Shown: positions 18,075 to 30,112, counted from the stretch's first letter. The stretch is 64,000 bases of DNA from CAKZQX01 sp034436755 (GCA_034436755.1 DAOTVB010000105.1:6656-70655), one strand, 5' to 3'. Numbers and translations are program-made. Notes: generated from the letters alone by a model not told the origin.

Positions 18075-18902
18075 TTACGTCTCCTCCCCCCGCAAGCGCT
18101 TGAGTTCCGCTTCCATCTCCGCCAGGCGAGCTGCCAGATCATCAGCGCGCCGGCGTTCGGTATCGGCGCGTTGCTGTTCATTCTCGGCGCGCTGGCGTTC
18201 GGCTACGGCCCGCTGATGTTCATTCTCGGCCCGCTGGCGTTCGGCTTCATCGGGAAGCAGTACCAGGGAGCCATCGCTATGGTAGAAGCGCAGCCAGGTA
18301 TCTTCCCGTCCCATAAATGTTCCCCGCCAGGGCCCCAGCCAGAGCCCCAGTTCCTCACTCCAGAGCCGGCCGCGCGTATCCGGCTCGATAGGCAGGTAAG
18401 TCCGCCGCTCGATCCGCCAGCCGATGAGCCGTTCCACCTGTGGCGCAATGCAGAAGTATTCGCCGGTGCGGAACGTTGTTGCGTAAAGCTGTTTCTTATC
18501 TTCGAGATCGATCTGCTGTGTGCTGGGGGAGAGTAGTTCAAAAATCACGTCCGGGTAGCGCCCCGCCTCATCCCAGACCACCCAGGAGAGCCGCTCGCGT
18601 TTGCCGTCTACATTCTTGACAATGAAGACATCCGGCCCCCGGTAGTCCTGGTTGCGTGCCTGCTGCATACTGAAGTAGACAAACATATTTGCACCAACAT
18701 AGAAGTCGGTGAGATAGCCACCCCGGAACGCGATATAACTGGCCTTGATCAGGGTGGCATTGTCGGCATGCCATGGTGATTCCATCTTATCTCCATCGTC
18801 ATAGGGCAGTTCGTCCTGGGTGGGTGGGAGTTCAATCTCCGGCCAGGGCTGATCATTCACCGTCCGATTGACCGGCTCAACTGGCGGTGTGGTCGATGGC
18901 AT
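18075..18902 (-). CDS. Uma2 family protein with C-terminal coiled-coil tail
   Basis: 275 residues. The Uma2 core spans about 30-200, with YRGPDVFIVKNVDG, YPDVIFELLSPSTQQIDLEDKKQLY and EYFCIAPQVERLIGW. From about residue 215 the protein becomes a charged repeat built on ERQRAENE/HQRAVA units in seven-residue steps, ending in LAEMEAELKRLRGEET, a clear coiled coil. Such tails are common in Chloroflexota Uma2 proteins. An AGAGGG ribosome site precedes the ATG. The function is unknown. Confidence 0.83.
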   Translation of the reverse strand: MPSTTPPVEPVNRTVNDQPWPEIELPPTQDELPYDDGDKMESPWHADNATLIKASYIAFRGGYLTDFYVGANMFVYFSMQQARNQDYRGPDVFIVKNVDGKRERLSWVVWDEAGRYPDVIFELLSPSTQQIDLEDKKQLYATTFRTGEYFCIAPQVERLIGWRIERRTYLPIEPDTRGRLWSEELGLWLGPWRGTFMGREDTWLRFYHSDGSLVLLPDEAERQRAENEHQRAVAERQRAENEQQRADTERRRADDLAARLAEMEAELKRLRGEET

Positions 18903-19220
18903 AGGTTCCCTCTTCCTGCTCTGCGGAATTACGGTTATGTCCGCGCGCCTCGGTTGCTATGATTGTACCATGGAAAACATTTATGCTACAGGAAGAATCC
19001 CGGATAAAGAGAAAACATGTTGTTCAGTGGATATGCGCCGGCGCGCTGTGTTCTCTGTTCCTTTGTTCGCCGTTCTCTCCTGTGCCGTGGCACGTTACTT
19101 GCAAACAAAACGAAGCCGGAAGAGGCAGATATTTTCAAAATTGCGCGTAACCCTTGCTGCGGGCCGGGAGCGGCAGGAAGTGGCTACAAGCATGCCGTAT
19201 TTCTATGAGAGGAATGCATT
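18903..19220. other. Intergenic region without recognisable gene
   Basis: About 320 bp between the divergent Uma2 gene and the small membrane protein at 19221. I see no repeat-family copy or credible ORF. A GAGAGG ribosome site at the right end belongs to the next gene. Confidence 0.5.
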
Positions 19221-19517
19221 ATGGATGCAGAAACACGGGCCATTCGACAGGAGATTGCTGCCACACGCGAGGCGATGACCGACAAGGTTGAGCAGCTTGA
19301 GTCGCGGGTGCAGCAGCGCACGGACGAGGTGAAAGAGGCGCTTGACATCCGCCAGGCAACCAGCGAGCGGCCCTGGACGATGGTGGGCATCGCAACGGGT
19401 GCGGGATTTATGATTGGAACATTCGGGAAAGAGTTGCTGTCGCTGCTACGCCCCGTGACGGGACTGGCATTCCTGGCTGGATATGCCTGGGGACGGTTCG
19501 GCCGGCCGGGACAATAA
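19221..19517 (+). CDS. Small membrane protein, DUF3618/ElaB-like
   Basis: 98 residues. The first half is a charged helix (EIAATREAMTDKVEQLESRVQQRTDEVKEA), the pattern of DUF3618 proteins. The second half has glycine-rich hydrophobic stretches (VGIATGAGFMIGTFG and VTGLAFLAGYAWG) likely to insert in the membrane. In proteobacteria, the related ElaB/YqjD proteins bind ribosomes and sit in the inner membrane; the role here is unknown. GAGAGG lies before the ATG. It may be cotranscribed with the trehalose-synthase-like gene 68 bp downstream. Confidence 0.7.
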   Translation: MDAETRAIRQEIAATREAMTDKVEQLESRVQQRTDEVKEALDIRQATSERPWTMVGIATGAGFMIGTFGKELLSLLRPVTGLAFLAGYAWGRFGRPGQ

Positions 19518-19585
19518 AATAGGGCGACATGTCCGGCGCTCGATAACACCGGGTTAGACAAAACCATTAAAGAGAGAATGCTACT

Positions 19586-21247
19586 ATGATCGACCTCATG
19601 GTTGACCTCTGGTACAAAAATGCCATAGTCTACTGTCTCGATGTTGAGACATTTATGGATGCAAACGGTGATGGTATCGGTGATTTTTCGGGACTGACGC
19701 AACGCCTGGACTACCTGAATGGAATTGGTATCAACTGTATCTGGCTGCTGCCGTTTTACCCCACGCCCAACCGGGATAATGGCTATGATGTCATTGATTA
19801 CTACAACGTTGATCATCGTCTGGGAACGCTCGGCGATTTTGTGGAGTTTTCGCGCCAGGCGCGCGGGCGGGGAATCAAGGTTGTGGTTGATCTGGTGGTC
19901 AATCATACGTCTAATCAGCACCCCTGGTTTCAGCAGGCACGGCAGGACAGAAATTCAAAGTATCGCAATTTCTATGTCTGGTCAGATGAGCGCCCCGCCG
20001 ATGCGTCCGACGAGGTCATCTTTCCCGGCGTTCAGGAAAGTATCTGGACCTATGATGAGCAGGCCGAATCCTATTACCTGCATCGGTTTTATGCGCACCA
20101 GCCCGACCTGAATATTGCCAATCCTGCCGTGCGTGAAGAGATCGCCAAAATTATGGGCTTCTGGCTGGAGTTGGGTGTCGCCGGGTTCCGCATTGATGCG
20201 GCCCCCTTTCTGATTGAACTCAAAGGGATTGAGGATCAGGCCGAGGTGGCGGATCGGCACGCATACCTGCAAGGGCTGCGCGAGTTTCTCTCCTGGCGAC
20301 GCGGTGATGCTATTCTGCTGGCCGAGGCGAATGTTTCCACCGACTTAATCCCCGAATATTTTGGTGACGGCAATCGTATGCATATGCTCTTCAACTTTAT
20401 CGGGAACCAGCGGATGTTCCTGGCACTCGCGCGCCAATCCGCCGAGCCGCTCATTCAAGGGATGCAGAGTCTGCCCCGGATTCCCCATACCGGGCAGTGG
20501 GCCAACTTTACCCGCAACCATGACGAGCTAGATCTGGGGCGGCTATCCGACGAGGAGCAACAAGAACTGTGCCAGGCCTTCGATGTACCGGAGGAAGCCT
20601 GGATCTACCAGCGGGGACTACGCCGCCGGATTGCGCCGCTCCTGAATGGCGATCAGCGGCGCATCAGTCTGGCCTACAGCCTGATGTTTACCCTGCCAGG
20701 GACACCAGTGCTGCGCTATGGGCAGGAGATCGGCATGGGCGACGATCTGGGCCTGGAGGAGCGTACCAGTATCCGCACCGCGATGCAGTGGTCGGACGAA
20801 CCCAACGGCGGTTTCTCAACCGTGCCGGCGGAGGAACTGGTGCGCCCGGTGCTCAGCGGTGGGCAGTATGGCTTTGAGCAGATCAATGTTGCGCGCCAGC
20901 AACGCGATCCCGGCTCACTGTTGAATACTGTGGAGCGCATGATCCGTACGCGCAAGAACTGTCCGGAGTTTGGTTGGGGCGACTGGGAGATTATCAATAC
21001 AAATCTGCCCCAGGTATTTGCACATCGTTGTGAGTGGCGCGGGGGTGTGGTCGTTGCGATTCATAACCTCGCAGCGGAAGCCTGCACGGTAACGCTTGAT
21101 GTAAATGCCGAAGAGAGCCGGCATCTGTGTGATCTCTTTGGCGACCGTCTGTATGAGCCGTTTAGTGATGGTGCGCACCGGATTTCTCTGGAGGGATACG
21201 GCTATCGCTGGTTCCGCCTGCTGCACGAGCGGTGTGATAGCACGTAA
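19586..21247 (+). CDS. Trehalose synthase-like GH13 enzyme
   Basis: 553 residues. The N-terminus WYKNAIVYCLDVETFMDANG then GDGIGDFSGLTQRLDYL is diagnostic of the trehalose synthase (maltose alpha-glucosyltransferase) group. Catalytic regions: DLVVNHTSNQHPWF, GFRIDAAPF (nucleophile), LLAEANV (acid/base) and FTRNHDELDL (third acid). The C-terminal beta domain is short and there is no fused maltokinase. It probably interconverts maltose and trehalose or acts on malto-oligosaccharides. The NHDELDL motif and LRYGQEIGMGDDLGLEER segment are typical of the family. The ribosome site is a loose AGAGAGA. Confidence 0.82.
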   Translation: MIDLMVDLWYKNAIVYCLDVETFMDANGDGIGDFSGLTQRLDYLNGIGINCIWLLPFYPTPNRDNGYDVIDYYNVDHRLGTLGDFVEFSRQARGRGIKVVVDLVVNHTSNQHPWFQQARQDRNSKYRNFYVWSDERPADASDEVIFPGVQESIWTYDEQAESYYLHRFYAHQPDLNIANPAVREEIAKIMGFWLELGVAGFRIDAAPFLIELKGIEDQAEVADRHAYLQGLREFLSWRRGDAILLAEANVSTDLIPEYFGDGNRMHMLFNFIGNQRMFLALARQSAEPLIQGMQSLPRIPHTGQWANFTRNHDELDLGRLSDEEQQELCQAFDVPEEAWIYQRGLRRRIAPLLNGDQRRISLAYSLMFTLPGTPVLRYGQEIGMGDDLGLEERTSIRTAMQWSDEPNGGFSTVPAEELVRPVLSGGQYGFEQINVARQQRDPGSLLNTVERMIRTRKNCPEFGWGDWEIINTNLPQVFAHRCEWRGGVVVAIHNLAAEACTVTLDVNAEESRHLCDLFGDRLYEPFSDGAHRISLEGYGYRWFRLLHERCDST

Positions 21248-21330
21248 GCGGCGCGGCATTCCGCAGCATACTGTGCTATTCGGGTGATCGGGAACCGGCG
21301 ATCACCGCTGACACCGAATCCAGCGGATCT

Positions 21331-21339
21331 TGTTATAAT
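21331..21339 (+). promoter_or_regulatory. Extended -10 promoter for the mrp operon
   Basis: TGTTATAAT lies about 240 bp before mrpA. A CTGACA at 21308 could be a -35, but the spacing is 20 bp. Transcripts from here would include repeat copy B3. Confidence 0.5.
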
Positions 21340-21370
21340 ATCTGCAAGATCCATCCTAACTCCAATAATA

Positions 21371-21528
21371 AACACGACTTACGTGGTCACTGACTCGAAA
21401 GGACATTTCGCCTCCGGCAGGGTGGAATCGGACATCCTTTTTGGAAAAAGTACCATGCTGCCGCAGGCGAATCGGGTTTCCGTCGGGTGAAACGTCCGGT
21501 TTGCCTGTCAACCGCGTAACTCCTGTAA
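21371..21528. repeat. Family B element, copy B3, with collapsed hairpin
   Basis: The ends ACACGACTTACGTGGT and ACCGCGTAACTCCTGT are intact, as is the CGCCTCCGGCAGGGTGGAA / GTACCATGCTGCCGCAGGCG core. The internal hairpin is reduced to CTTTTTGGAAAAAG, which can form only a 5- or 6-bp stem. It sits in the mrp leader between promoter and mrpA. Confidence 0.8.
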
Positions 21529-21577
21529 TAAATATGCATCTGCTGATAGTTGTTGTCATAACACCTGGAAAGATTTC

Positions 21578-23893
21578 ATGCTTGCAGCAGTTTTGTCGGG
21601 ATTTGCGCTCTCGTCAGTAACCCCCTGGTTACGACGGATCGGGCGCGGGGCTACAGGGTGGCTGATTGCACTGCTGCCCCTGGGCCTGTTCATCTACTTC
21701 GGCAGTCAGGTCGAGGCGATCATGGCGGGCGAGGTTTTGCGTGTCTCCTATGCCTGGGCTCCCAGTGTTGGCATTAATCTGTCATTTTACCTGGATGGGT
21801 TGAGTCTGCTCTTTGCCCTGCTGATCACCGGGATCGGCACGCTGGTCATTCTCTACACGGCGGGCTACCTGGCCGAGGACGAGCATATCGACCGTTTCTA
21901 TGCGTTTACGCTGATCTTTATGGCCTCGATGCTCGGTCTGGTGCTGGCGAACAATGTGATTACGCTCTATGTCTTCTGGGAGTTGACCAGTGTTAGCTCC
22001 TTCCTGCTCATCGGCTTTGAGCATGAGGAGGAGGAGTCGCGCGCGGCGGCCTGGCAGGCGTTGCTGGTGACGGGCGCGGGCGGGCTGATCTTGCTGGCCG
22101 GGCTGATCCTGCTGGGGCAGGTCGGTGGGAGCATGGAGATATCCACGCTGGTCGAAGCGGGCGAGATGATTCGTGGTGAGGCGCTCTACCTGCCAATCCT
22201 GGTACTGATCCTGCTGGGTGCTTTCACCAAATCGGCGCAGTTTCCGTTTCACTTCTGGTTGCCCAATGCCATGGCCGCGCCGACCCCGGCCAGTGCTTAT
22301 CTCCACTCGGCAACGATGGTCAAGGCGGGTGTCTATCTGCTGGCGCGGTTGAGCCCGGTTCTGGGCGGTACCCCGACCTGGCAGTACACTGTTACAAGTG
22401 TCGGCGCGGTGACGATGCTGCTGGGCGCGTTTCTGGCCTGGCAACAGGTGGATATCAAACGCATCCTGGCCTACTCCACGGTTAGCGCCCTGGGGATTCT
22501 GGTGATGCTGATTGGCATAGGCACGGAACTGGCAGCCGAGGCGATGCTGGTGTTCCTGCTGGGGCATGCGCTCTACAAGGGCGCGCTCTTCCTGGTGGCC
22601 GGGGCGATTGATCATGAGAGCGGTACGCGCAGCCTTGACCAGTTGGGCGGGCTACGGCGTGCGATGCCGATTACCGCCGGAGCTGCCTGGATTGCCGCGC
22701 TGTCCATGGCAAGTCTGCCGCCCTTCCTGGGCTTTATCGGCAAAGAGTTGCTTTATGAGGCATCCCTGAAAGCGCACCTCACCGAGTATCTGCTGATTGG
22801 CGTGGCGGTGCTGGCAAATATCTTCTACGTGGGCGCGGCGGGAATCATAGGATTGCGGCCCTTTATTGGACAGGAAGCGGATACACCGAAACATCCCCAC
22901 GAAGCGCCGCTGACGATGTGGCTGGGTCCGGTGGTGCTGGCGGGAGCCGGGCTTTTTCTGGGGCTGGTTCCCAGCGCTGCCGGGATGGTGGTCCAACCGG
23001 CTATTGCCGCAATGACCGGGCACGCCGCCGAGATCGACCTGGCGCTCTGGCATGGGCTGACGCTTCCGCTGTTCCTGAGTGTGATTACCATTGCGGGCGG
23101 TGCCGGCGTCTACGTCGGGCGAGAGCGGTTAATGCGACTGGCAGCCGGCCCGACCTCGCTCAGTCGCTGGGGGCCGGATCGCTGGTACACCTGGGCACTC
23201 GATGGGCTGAACTGGGTCGCGCACGAGCAGACCCGCCTGATCCAGCATGGCTACCTGCGCTACTACATGCTGACGATTGTGCTCACACTGGTCGGGTTTG
23301 TCGGGTTTACCCTGCTGCGCCTGACCGATCTGCCGCAGAGCCTGACCACCCAGGATATCCGCCCCTACGAGGCCGGGTTGGGTGTGCTGATCCTGTTTGG
23401 GACCTGGATGGCAGTGCGGGCGCGGTCGCGCCTGGCGGCGATTGCTGCCCTGGGTGTGGTTGGCTATAGTATGTCGCTGATCTTTGTCATGTTTAGCGCG
23501 CCTGATCTGGCAATGACCCAGTTTGCAATCGAGACGCTGACGGTGATCCTGTTTGTGCTGGTGTTGTACCGGCTGCCGCCCTTTGGAGCCGGCACCGTCA
23601 GGCGCGCACGTCTCCGTGATGCTGCCGTGGCGCTGACGGCGGGTACCTTAATTGCCACACTGGTGCTGATTGCAACGAACGTCCAGTTCAGTCCTTCGAT
23701 CTCCGATTTCTATATTGATAAGAGTTACCCTGAGGCGCATGGACATAACATTGTCAATGTCATCCTGGTAGACTTTCGTGAGTTGGACACAATGGGCGAG
23801 ATTACGGTGCTCTCCCTGGCGGGGGTGGGCGTCTATGCGCTGCTCAAGCTTATCTTGCGGGAGCGCAAAGTGCGAGAGGAGCAGGACGAATGA
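21578..23893 (+). CDS. mrpA: Na+/H+ antiporter subunit A (MrpA/MnhA)
   Basis: 771 residues with about 20 predicted membrane helices. The proton-pumping NuoL-like core includes YLDGLSLLFALLITGIGTLVILYTAGYL, VFWELTSVSSFLLIGF, KSAQFPFHFWLPNAMAAPTPASAYLHSATMVKAGVYL and DIKRILAYSTVSALG. The C-terminal part includes the MrpA-specific extension (SLIFVMFSAPDLAMTQFAIETLTVILFVLVLY), separating it from complex I NuoL. It is the first gene of a seven-gene operon that exports Na+ or other cations in exchange for protons. Its stop overlaps mrpB by 4 bp. Confidence 0.93.
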   Translation: MLAAVLSGFALSSVTPWLRRIGRGATGWLIALLPLGLFIYFGSQVEAIMAGEVLRVSYAWAPSVGINLSFYLDGLSLLFALLITGIGTLVILYTAGYLAEDEHIDRFYAFTLIFMASMLGLVLANNVITLYVFWELTSVSSFLLIGFEHEEEESRAAAWQALLVTGAGGLILLAGLILLGQVGGSMEISTLVEAGEMIRGEALYLPILVLILLGAFTKSAQFPFHFWLPNAMAAPTPASAYLHSATMVKAGVYLLARLSPVLGGTPTWQYTVTSVGAVTMLLGAFLAWQQVDIKRILAYSTVSALGILVMLIGIGTELAAEAMLVFLLGHALYKGALFLVAGAIDHESGTRSLDQLGGLRRAMPITAGAAWIAALSMASLPPFLGFIGKELLYEASLKAHLTEYLLIGVAVLANIFYVGAAGIIGLRPFIGQEADTPKHPHEAPLTMWLGPVVLAGAGLFLGLVPSAAGMVVQPAIAAMTGHAAEIDLALWHGLTLPLFLSVITIAGGAGVYVGRERLMRLAAGPTSLSRWGPDRWYTWALDGLNWVAHEQTRLIQHGYLRYYMLTIVLTLVGFVGFTLLRLTDLPQSLTTQDIRPYEAGLGVLILFGTWMAVRARSRLAAIAALGVVGYSMSLIFVMFSAPDLAMTQFAIETLTVILFVLVLYRLPPFGAGTVRRARLRDAAVALTAGTLIATLVLIATNVQFSPSISDFYIDKSYPEAHGHNIVNVILVDFRELDTMGEITVLSLAGVGVYALLKLILRERKVREEQDE

Positions 23894-24303
23894 CTTCACT
23901 GATTATGCGCACGGCAACGCCCCTGCTGTCGCCTCTGATGGTCTTCTTCTCAATCTTTCTGCTGGTGCGCGGGCACAACAATCCGGGGGGCGGCTTTGTG
24001 GGCGGGTTGCTGGCCGCAGCGGCCTTTGCAATGTGGGCAATTGCCTACAATGTGCAGGTTGCCCGGTACCGGCTGGCAATTGATCCCCCGTGGCTGGTCG
24101 GGTCCGGGTTGCTGCTGGCGCTGGCAAGCGGCAGTGTGTCGCTGCTGAAGGGGGAGCCGTTTCTTACCGGCAAGTGGGTGGAGATACCCATCCCCCTGCT
24201 GGGGAACCTGGCGCTTGGTACGCCCATGGTGTTCGATGTCGGCGTCTACCTGGTGGTGCTAGGGGTGATGATGATGATTATCTTGAATCTGGCGGAGGAG
24301 TGA
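23890..24303 (+). CDS. mrpB: Na+/H+ antiporter subunit B (MrpB)
   Basis: 137 residues, an MnhB-domain membrane protein with RTATPLLSPLMVFFSIFLLVRGHNNPGGGFVGGLLAAAAF, the conserved subunit-B signature. The start overlaps the mrpA stop (ATGA), indicating translational coupling. It is part of the Mrp membrane complex. Confidence 0.92.
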   Translation: MTSLIMRTATPLLSPLMVFFSIFLLVRGHNNPGGGFVGGLLAAAAFAMWAIAYNVQVARYRLAIDPPWLVGSGLLLALASGSVSLLKGEPFLTGKWVEIPIPLLGNLALGTPMVFDVGVYLVVLGVMMMIILNLAEE

Positions 24304-24306
24304 GGT

Positions 24307-24669
24307 ATGGAGGCAGTCCTGGCAATTGTTGTCGGTGGCCTGTTCGCCGCCGGTCTGTATATGATGATGCGGCGCAATATTGTCAAGCTGATTATTGGCC
24401 TGGTGCTGCTGAGTCACGCGGTCAACCTGTTGATCTTTACCTCGGCCGGGTTGACGCGGGCCGAGCCGCCGCTGCTCCCTGAAGGCGCGGAGGAGACGGT
24501 GATGCTTGTGGCTGATCCGCTGCCCCAGGCGCTGATCCTGACAGCGATTGTGATCAGCTTTGCGGTGCTGGCCTTTGCGCTGGTGCTCTTCCACCGCGTC
24601 TATCAGTCGGTCGGCACCGATGACCTGGACCGGATTAAACCTACCGAAGAGTCGGCTACGCATTTGTGA
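24307..24669 (+). CDS. mrpC: Na+/H+ antiporter subunit C (MrpC, NuoK-like)
   Basis: 120 residues, three membrane helices. MMRRNIVKLIIGLVLLSHAVNLLIF and DPLPQALILTAIVISFAVLAFALVL match MrpC/NuoK, including the conserved DPLPQALVLTAIVI region. It begins 3 nt after the mrpB stop. Confidence 0.92.
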   Translation: MEAVLAIVVGGLFAAGLYMMMRRNIVKLIIGLVLLSHAVNLLIFTSAGLTRAEPPLLPEGAEETVMLVADPLPQALILTAIVISFAVLAFALVLFHRVYQSVGTDDLDRIKPTEESATHL

Positions 24670-24697
24670 TTGAGTTTATCGAAAGAACCGTAACAGA

Positions 24698-26215
24698 ATG
24701 CAGAATTTACTGCTTGTTTTGCCGATTATGATTCCGCTGGCAACGGCGGCTATCCAGATCCTGGCATGGCACTCCTGCCCGGTGCAGCGCTGGCTGAGCC
24801 TGCTGGGGTCAATGGCACTGCTGGTCGTCGCCGGGTTGTTGCTGGCGACGGTCTGGCGTGATGGTATCCAGGCGACGCAGTTGGGCAACTGGCCTGCGCC
24901 CTACGGCATTACGCTCGTCGCCGATCTGTTTAGTGCCACGATGGTGGTGGTGGCGGCACTGATGGGGGTTGCCGTCATCATCTACTCACTGTCGGGGTTG
25001 GGGATCGACCGGGCGCGCGAGTCATTTGGCTACTACCCGCTGCTCAACATCCTGCTGATGGGGGTTTCGGGCGTATTCCTGACCGGCGATATTTTTAACA
25101 TGTATGTCTGGTTCGAGGTGATGTTGATCTCCTCGTTTGTGCTGCTGGCGCTGGGTGGGGAACGAACGCAACTGGAAGGCGCGCTCAAGTATGTCACTAT
25201 TAATCTGGTTTCGTCGGCGGTATTCTTAACGGCGGTGGGCGTGCTCTACGGGGTAGTGGGTACGCTGAACATGGCCGACCTGGCGATCAAGTTAAACGAT
25301 ACGGCGAACCCTGGACTGGTGACAACGCTGGCAATGCTCTTCCTGATTACCTTTGGGATTAAGGCCGCGATCTTTCCGCTCTTCTTCTGGCTGCCCGAGT
25401 CCTACCACACGCCGCCGGTAGCCGTCTCGGCGATCTTCGCGGGGCTGTTAACCAAAGTGGGCGTTTATGCGCTGATCCGCGTGTTTACGCTGCTCTTCAC
25501 GCAGAATGTCGGCTATACGCATACGCTGATCCTGGTGCTCTCCGGGTTCACGATGGTTGTGGGCGTGCTGGGGGCGGCAGCGCAGTATGAGTTTCGTAAG
25601 ATTCTCTCATTTCATATTATCAGCCAGATCGGCTATATGATCATGGGCTTAGGATTATTTACACCGCTGGCAATTGCCGGATCGATTTTTTTTATTGTCC
25701 ATAACATTTTCGCCAAAGCCAATCTCTTTCTGATCAGCGGGGCGGTGGAGCGGCTGCGCGGCACCTATGAGTTGAAGGAGTTGGGCGGATTGTATCGGGC
25801 CTATCCGGGGCTGTCGATCCTGTTTTTAATTCCGGCGCTCTCGCTGGCAGGTATTCCGCCGCTCTCCGGGTTCTGGGCCAAGTATACCCTGGCGCGGGCC
25901 GGCCTGGAGGTTGAGCAGTATGTGATTGTCGCCGCCGCGTTGCTGGTCGGGTTGCTGACGCTCTTCTCGATGACCAAGATCTGGAATGAAGCCTTCTGGA
26001 AACCCTTGCCGACCGCATCTGAGCGGTTAGTTGCCGGGGCTACGGTCAACCAGAACACGGGCCGGATGCGGGTGTTGCTGCTGCCCATCATTATTCTGGC
26101 GTTGCTGACGGTGCTGATCGGGTTGTTGGCCGAGCCGATGTTGCTGCTGGCAATGGCGGCCTCCGAACAACTGCTGCAACCTTCCGAGTATATCGAGGCG
26201 GTGATGGGAGCCTGA
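24698..26215 (+). CDS. mrpD: Na+/H+ antiporter subunit D (MrpD)
   Basis: 505 residues, NuoN/NuoM-like. Landmarks are GVSGVFLTGDIFNMYVWFEVMLISSFVLLALGG, FGIKAAIFPLFFWLPESYHTPPVAVSAIFAGLLTKVGVYAL and RKILSFHIISQIGYMIMGLG. The conserved Lys and Glu of the antiporter-like core are in FEVMLISS and KAAIFPLFFWLP. It follows mrpC after 28 bp, the largest internal gap of the operon. Confidence 0.92.
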   Translation: MQNLLLVLPIMIPLATAAIQILAWHSCPVQRWLSLLGSMALLVVAGLLLATVWRDGIQATQLGNWPAPYGITLVADLFSATMVVVAALMGVAVIIYSLSGLGIDRARESFGYYPLLNILLMGVSGVFLTGDIFNMYVWFEVMLISSFVLLALGGERTQLEGALKYVTINLVSSAVFLTAVGVLYGVVGTLNMADLAIKLNDTANPGLVTTLAMLFLITFGIKAAIFPLFFWLPESYHTPPVAVSAIFAGLLTKVGVYALIRVFTLLFTQNVGYTHTLILVLSGFTMVVGVLGAAAQYEFRKILSFHIISQIGYMIMGLGLFTPLAIAGSIFFIVHNIFAKANLFLISGAVERLRGTYELKELGGLYRAYPGLSILFLIPALSLAGIPPLSGFWAKYTLARAGLEVEQYVIVAAALLVGLLTLFSMTKIWNEAFWKPLPTASERLVAGATVNQNTGRMRVLLLPIIILALLTVLIGLLAEPMLLLAMAASEQLLQPSEYIEAVMGA

Positions 26216-26217
26216 CG

Positions 26218-26565
26218 ATGCAGATTATCAGAAAAATGCTGTTTAAAGTGTGGCTGGTGGTCGAGTTGACCGTCTATTTTCTCTGGGAGCTTTTCCGGGC
26301 GAACCTGCGGGTGGCGCGTGATGTGGTTACGCCCAAACACTACAAGCGACCGGGGGTGGTGGCGGTGCCGCTTGATGTACGCACCAGTTATGAAATTACG
26401 CTGCTGGCCTGCCTGATCACGCTGACGCCGGGCACGCTGAGCCTGGATGTATCCAGGGATCGTAGCGTGCTCTACATCCACGAGATGTTTATTACCGACC
26501 CGGATGATGTACGGCGCAGCGTCAAAGAAGGCTTTGAACGGCGGGTGCTGGAGGTGTTTCGATGA
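26218..26565 (+). CDS. mrpE: Na+/H+ antiporter subunit E (MrpE)
   Basis: 115 residues. LVVELTVYFLWELFRANLRVARDVVTP and LLACLITLTPGTLSLDVSRDRSVLYIHEM are typical of MrpE, which assists assembly and stability of the complex. It starts 2 nt after mrpD and overlaps mrpF by 4 bp. Confidence 0.92.
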   Translation: MQIIRKMLFKVWLVVELTVYFLWELFRANLRVARDVVTPKHYKRPGVVAVPLDVRTSYEITLLACLITLTPGTLSLDVSRDRSVLYIHEMFITDPDDVRRSVKEGFERRVLEVFR

Positions 26566-26840
26566 GTTTTGGAGTTATTGCCGGCGTGGCCACGCTGGTG
26601 CTGGGGATGCTGATCGCGGCGCTGTTTCTCGCGTTTGTGCGCCTGTTACGTGGGCCGAGTATCCCCGATCGCGTAGTTGCGCTGGATCTGATAGCAGTCA
26701 TTTCGGTGGGGGTTATCGCCGCCTACATTATTCTGACGAACGAACCTGCGTTTCTAGATACGGCGATTGTGTTGTCGCTGATCTCTTTCCTGGGAACGGT
26801 AGCGTTTGCCTTTTATATCGAGCGAGGAGCAGCGCGATGA
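26562..26840 (+). CDS. mrpF: Na+/H+ antiporter subunit F (MrpF)
   Basis: 92 residues, three helices. RLLRGPSIPDRVVALDLIAVISVGVIAAY is the conserved MrpF core with the buried Asp-Arg-Asp residues. ATGA overlaps at both ends couple it to mrpE and mrpG. Confidence 0.92.
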   Translation: MSFGVIAGVATLVLGMLIAALFLAFVRLLRGPSIPDRVVALDLIAVISVGVIAAYIILTNEPAFLDTAIVLSLISFLGTVAFAFYIERGAAR

Positions 26841-27223
26841 CTCACTGGCTGGTAGCGATCTTACTGCTCATAGGTGGTATCTTCTCGCTGATTGCGGCGC
26901 TGGGGGTTGCCACCATGCCGGACCTGTTTACCCGCATGCAAGCCAGTACCAAGTCGGCAACGCTGGGGGTTGCCTGTACTATTCTGGCGGTGGCCTTCCA
27001 CTTTGACAGCCTGAGCGTGAAGGTGCGGGCAATTCTGGTTATCGGGTTTATCTTTATAACCGCACCGATTGCGGCGCATATGATCGGGCGGGCGGCCTAC
27101 TCCAGTCGGGTGCCGCTCTGGAAGGGCAGCGTGGTGGATGAGTTGGAGGGCAACTTCGACCCGGTGACCCACACGAGCGAGCCGCCGGAGCGCTTCCGAC
27201 GTTTTCCCCATAGTGACCAGTAG
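26837..27223 (+). CDS. mrpG: Na+/H+ antiporter subunit G (MrpG)
   Basis: 128 residues from the ATG at 26837; a longer reading in the same frame overlaps mrpF and is rejected. LIGGIFSLIAALGVATMPDLFTRMQASTKSATLGV is the MrpG signature, followed by a helix and a hydrophilic tail. The final codons (PHSDQ) run into an AGTGACC tandem array, so the tail end may be repeat-derived. Last gene of the operon. Confidence 0.9.
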   Translation: MTHWLVAILLLIGGIFSLIAALGVATMPDLFTRMQASTKSATLGVACTILAVAFHFDSLSVKVRAILVIGFIFITAPIAAHMIGRAAYSSRVPLWKGSVVDELEGNFDPVTHTSEPPERFRRFPHSDQ

Positions 27224-27300
27224 TGACCAGTGATGAGTGACCAGTGACGCGTGGTGTGACAGTATCGTCTTTGCTGCCACGCGTCACTGGTCACTGGTCA
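27211..27300. terminator. AGTGACC array forming a long terminator-like hairpin
   Basis: Direct AGTGACC repeats end in an arm at 27236-27254 whose exact reverse complement is at 27277-27295, a 19-bp perfect stem. It lies between convergent mrpG and clpB and touches both stop codons. Confidence 0.7.
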
Positions 27301-29898
<2,598 letters not shown>

Positions 29899-30112
29899 TT
29901 TCTTTTAACCTCCCTGGCGAGTGCATTCCGCACACGCGCAGCGGCCCAACAGAACAACCACTGCGCGCGCCGCTACGCTCCCGATCCACCTGTCGGGTCG
30001 GGCCTCGCTTGATGATATGAACTGCTCATAATCATAACACGCACACGTCAGAAGTATGTTAAAGCAGTGTTGGTATTTTGTTATTGATGCCTGTGCTAAC
30101 AGAGGTGAGGCT

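Noticed and set aside
29899..30112. CIRCE operator upstream of clpB
   Set aside because: A GAGTGC is present near 29929, but no matching inverted TTAGCACTC half with 9-nt spacing was found.
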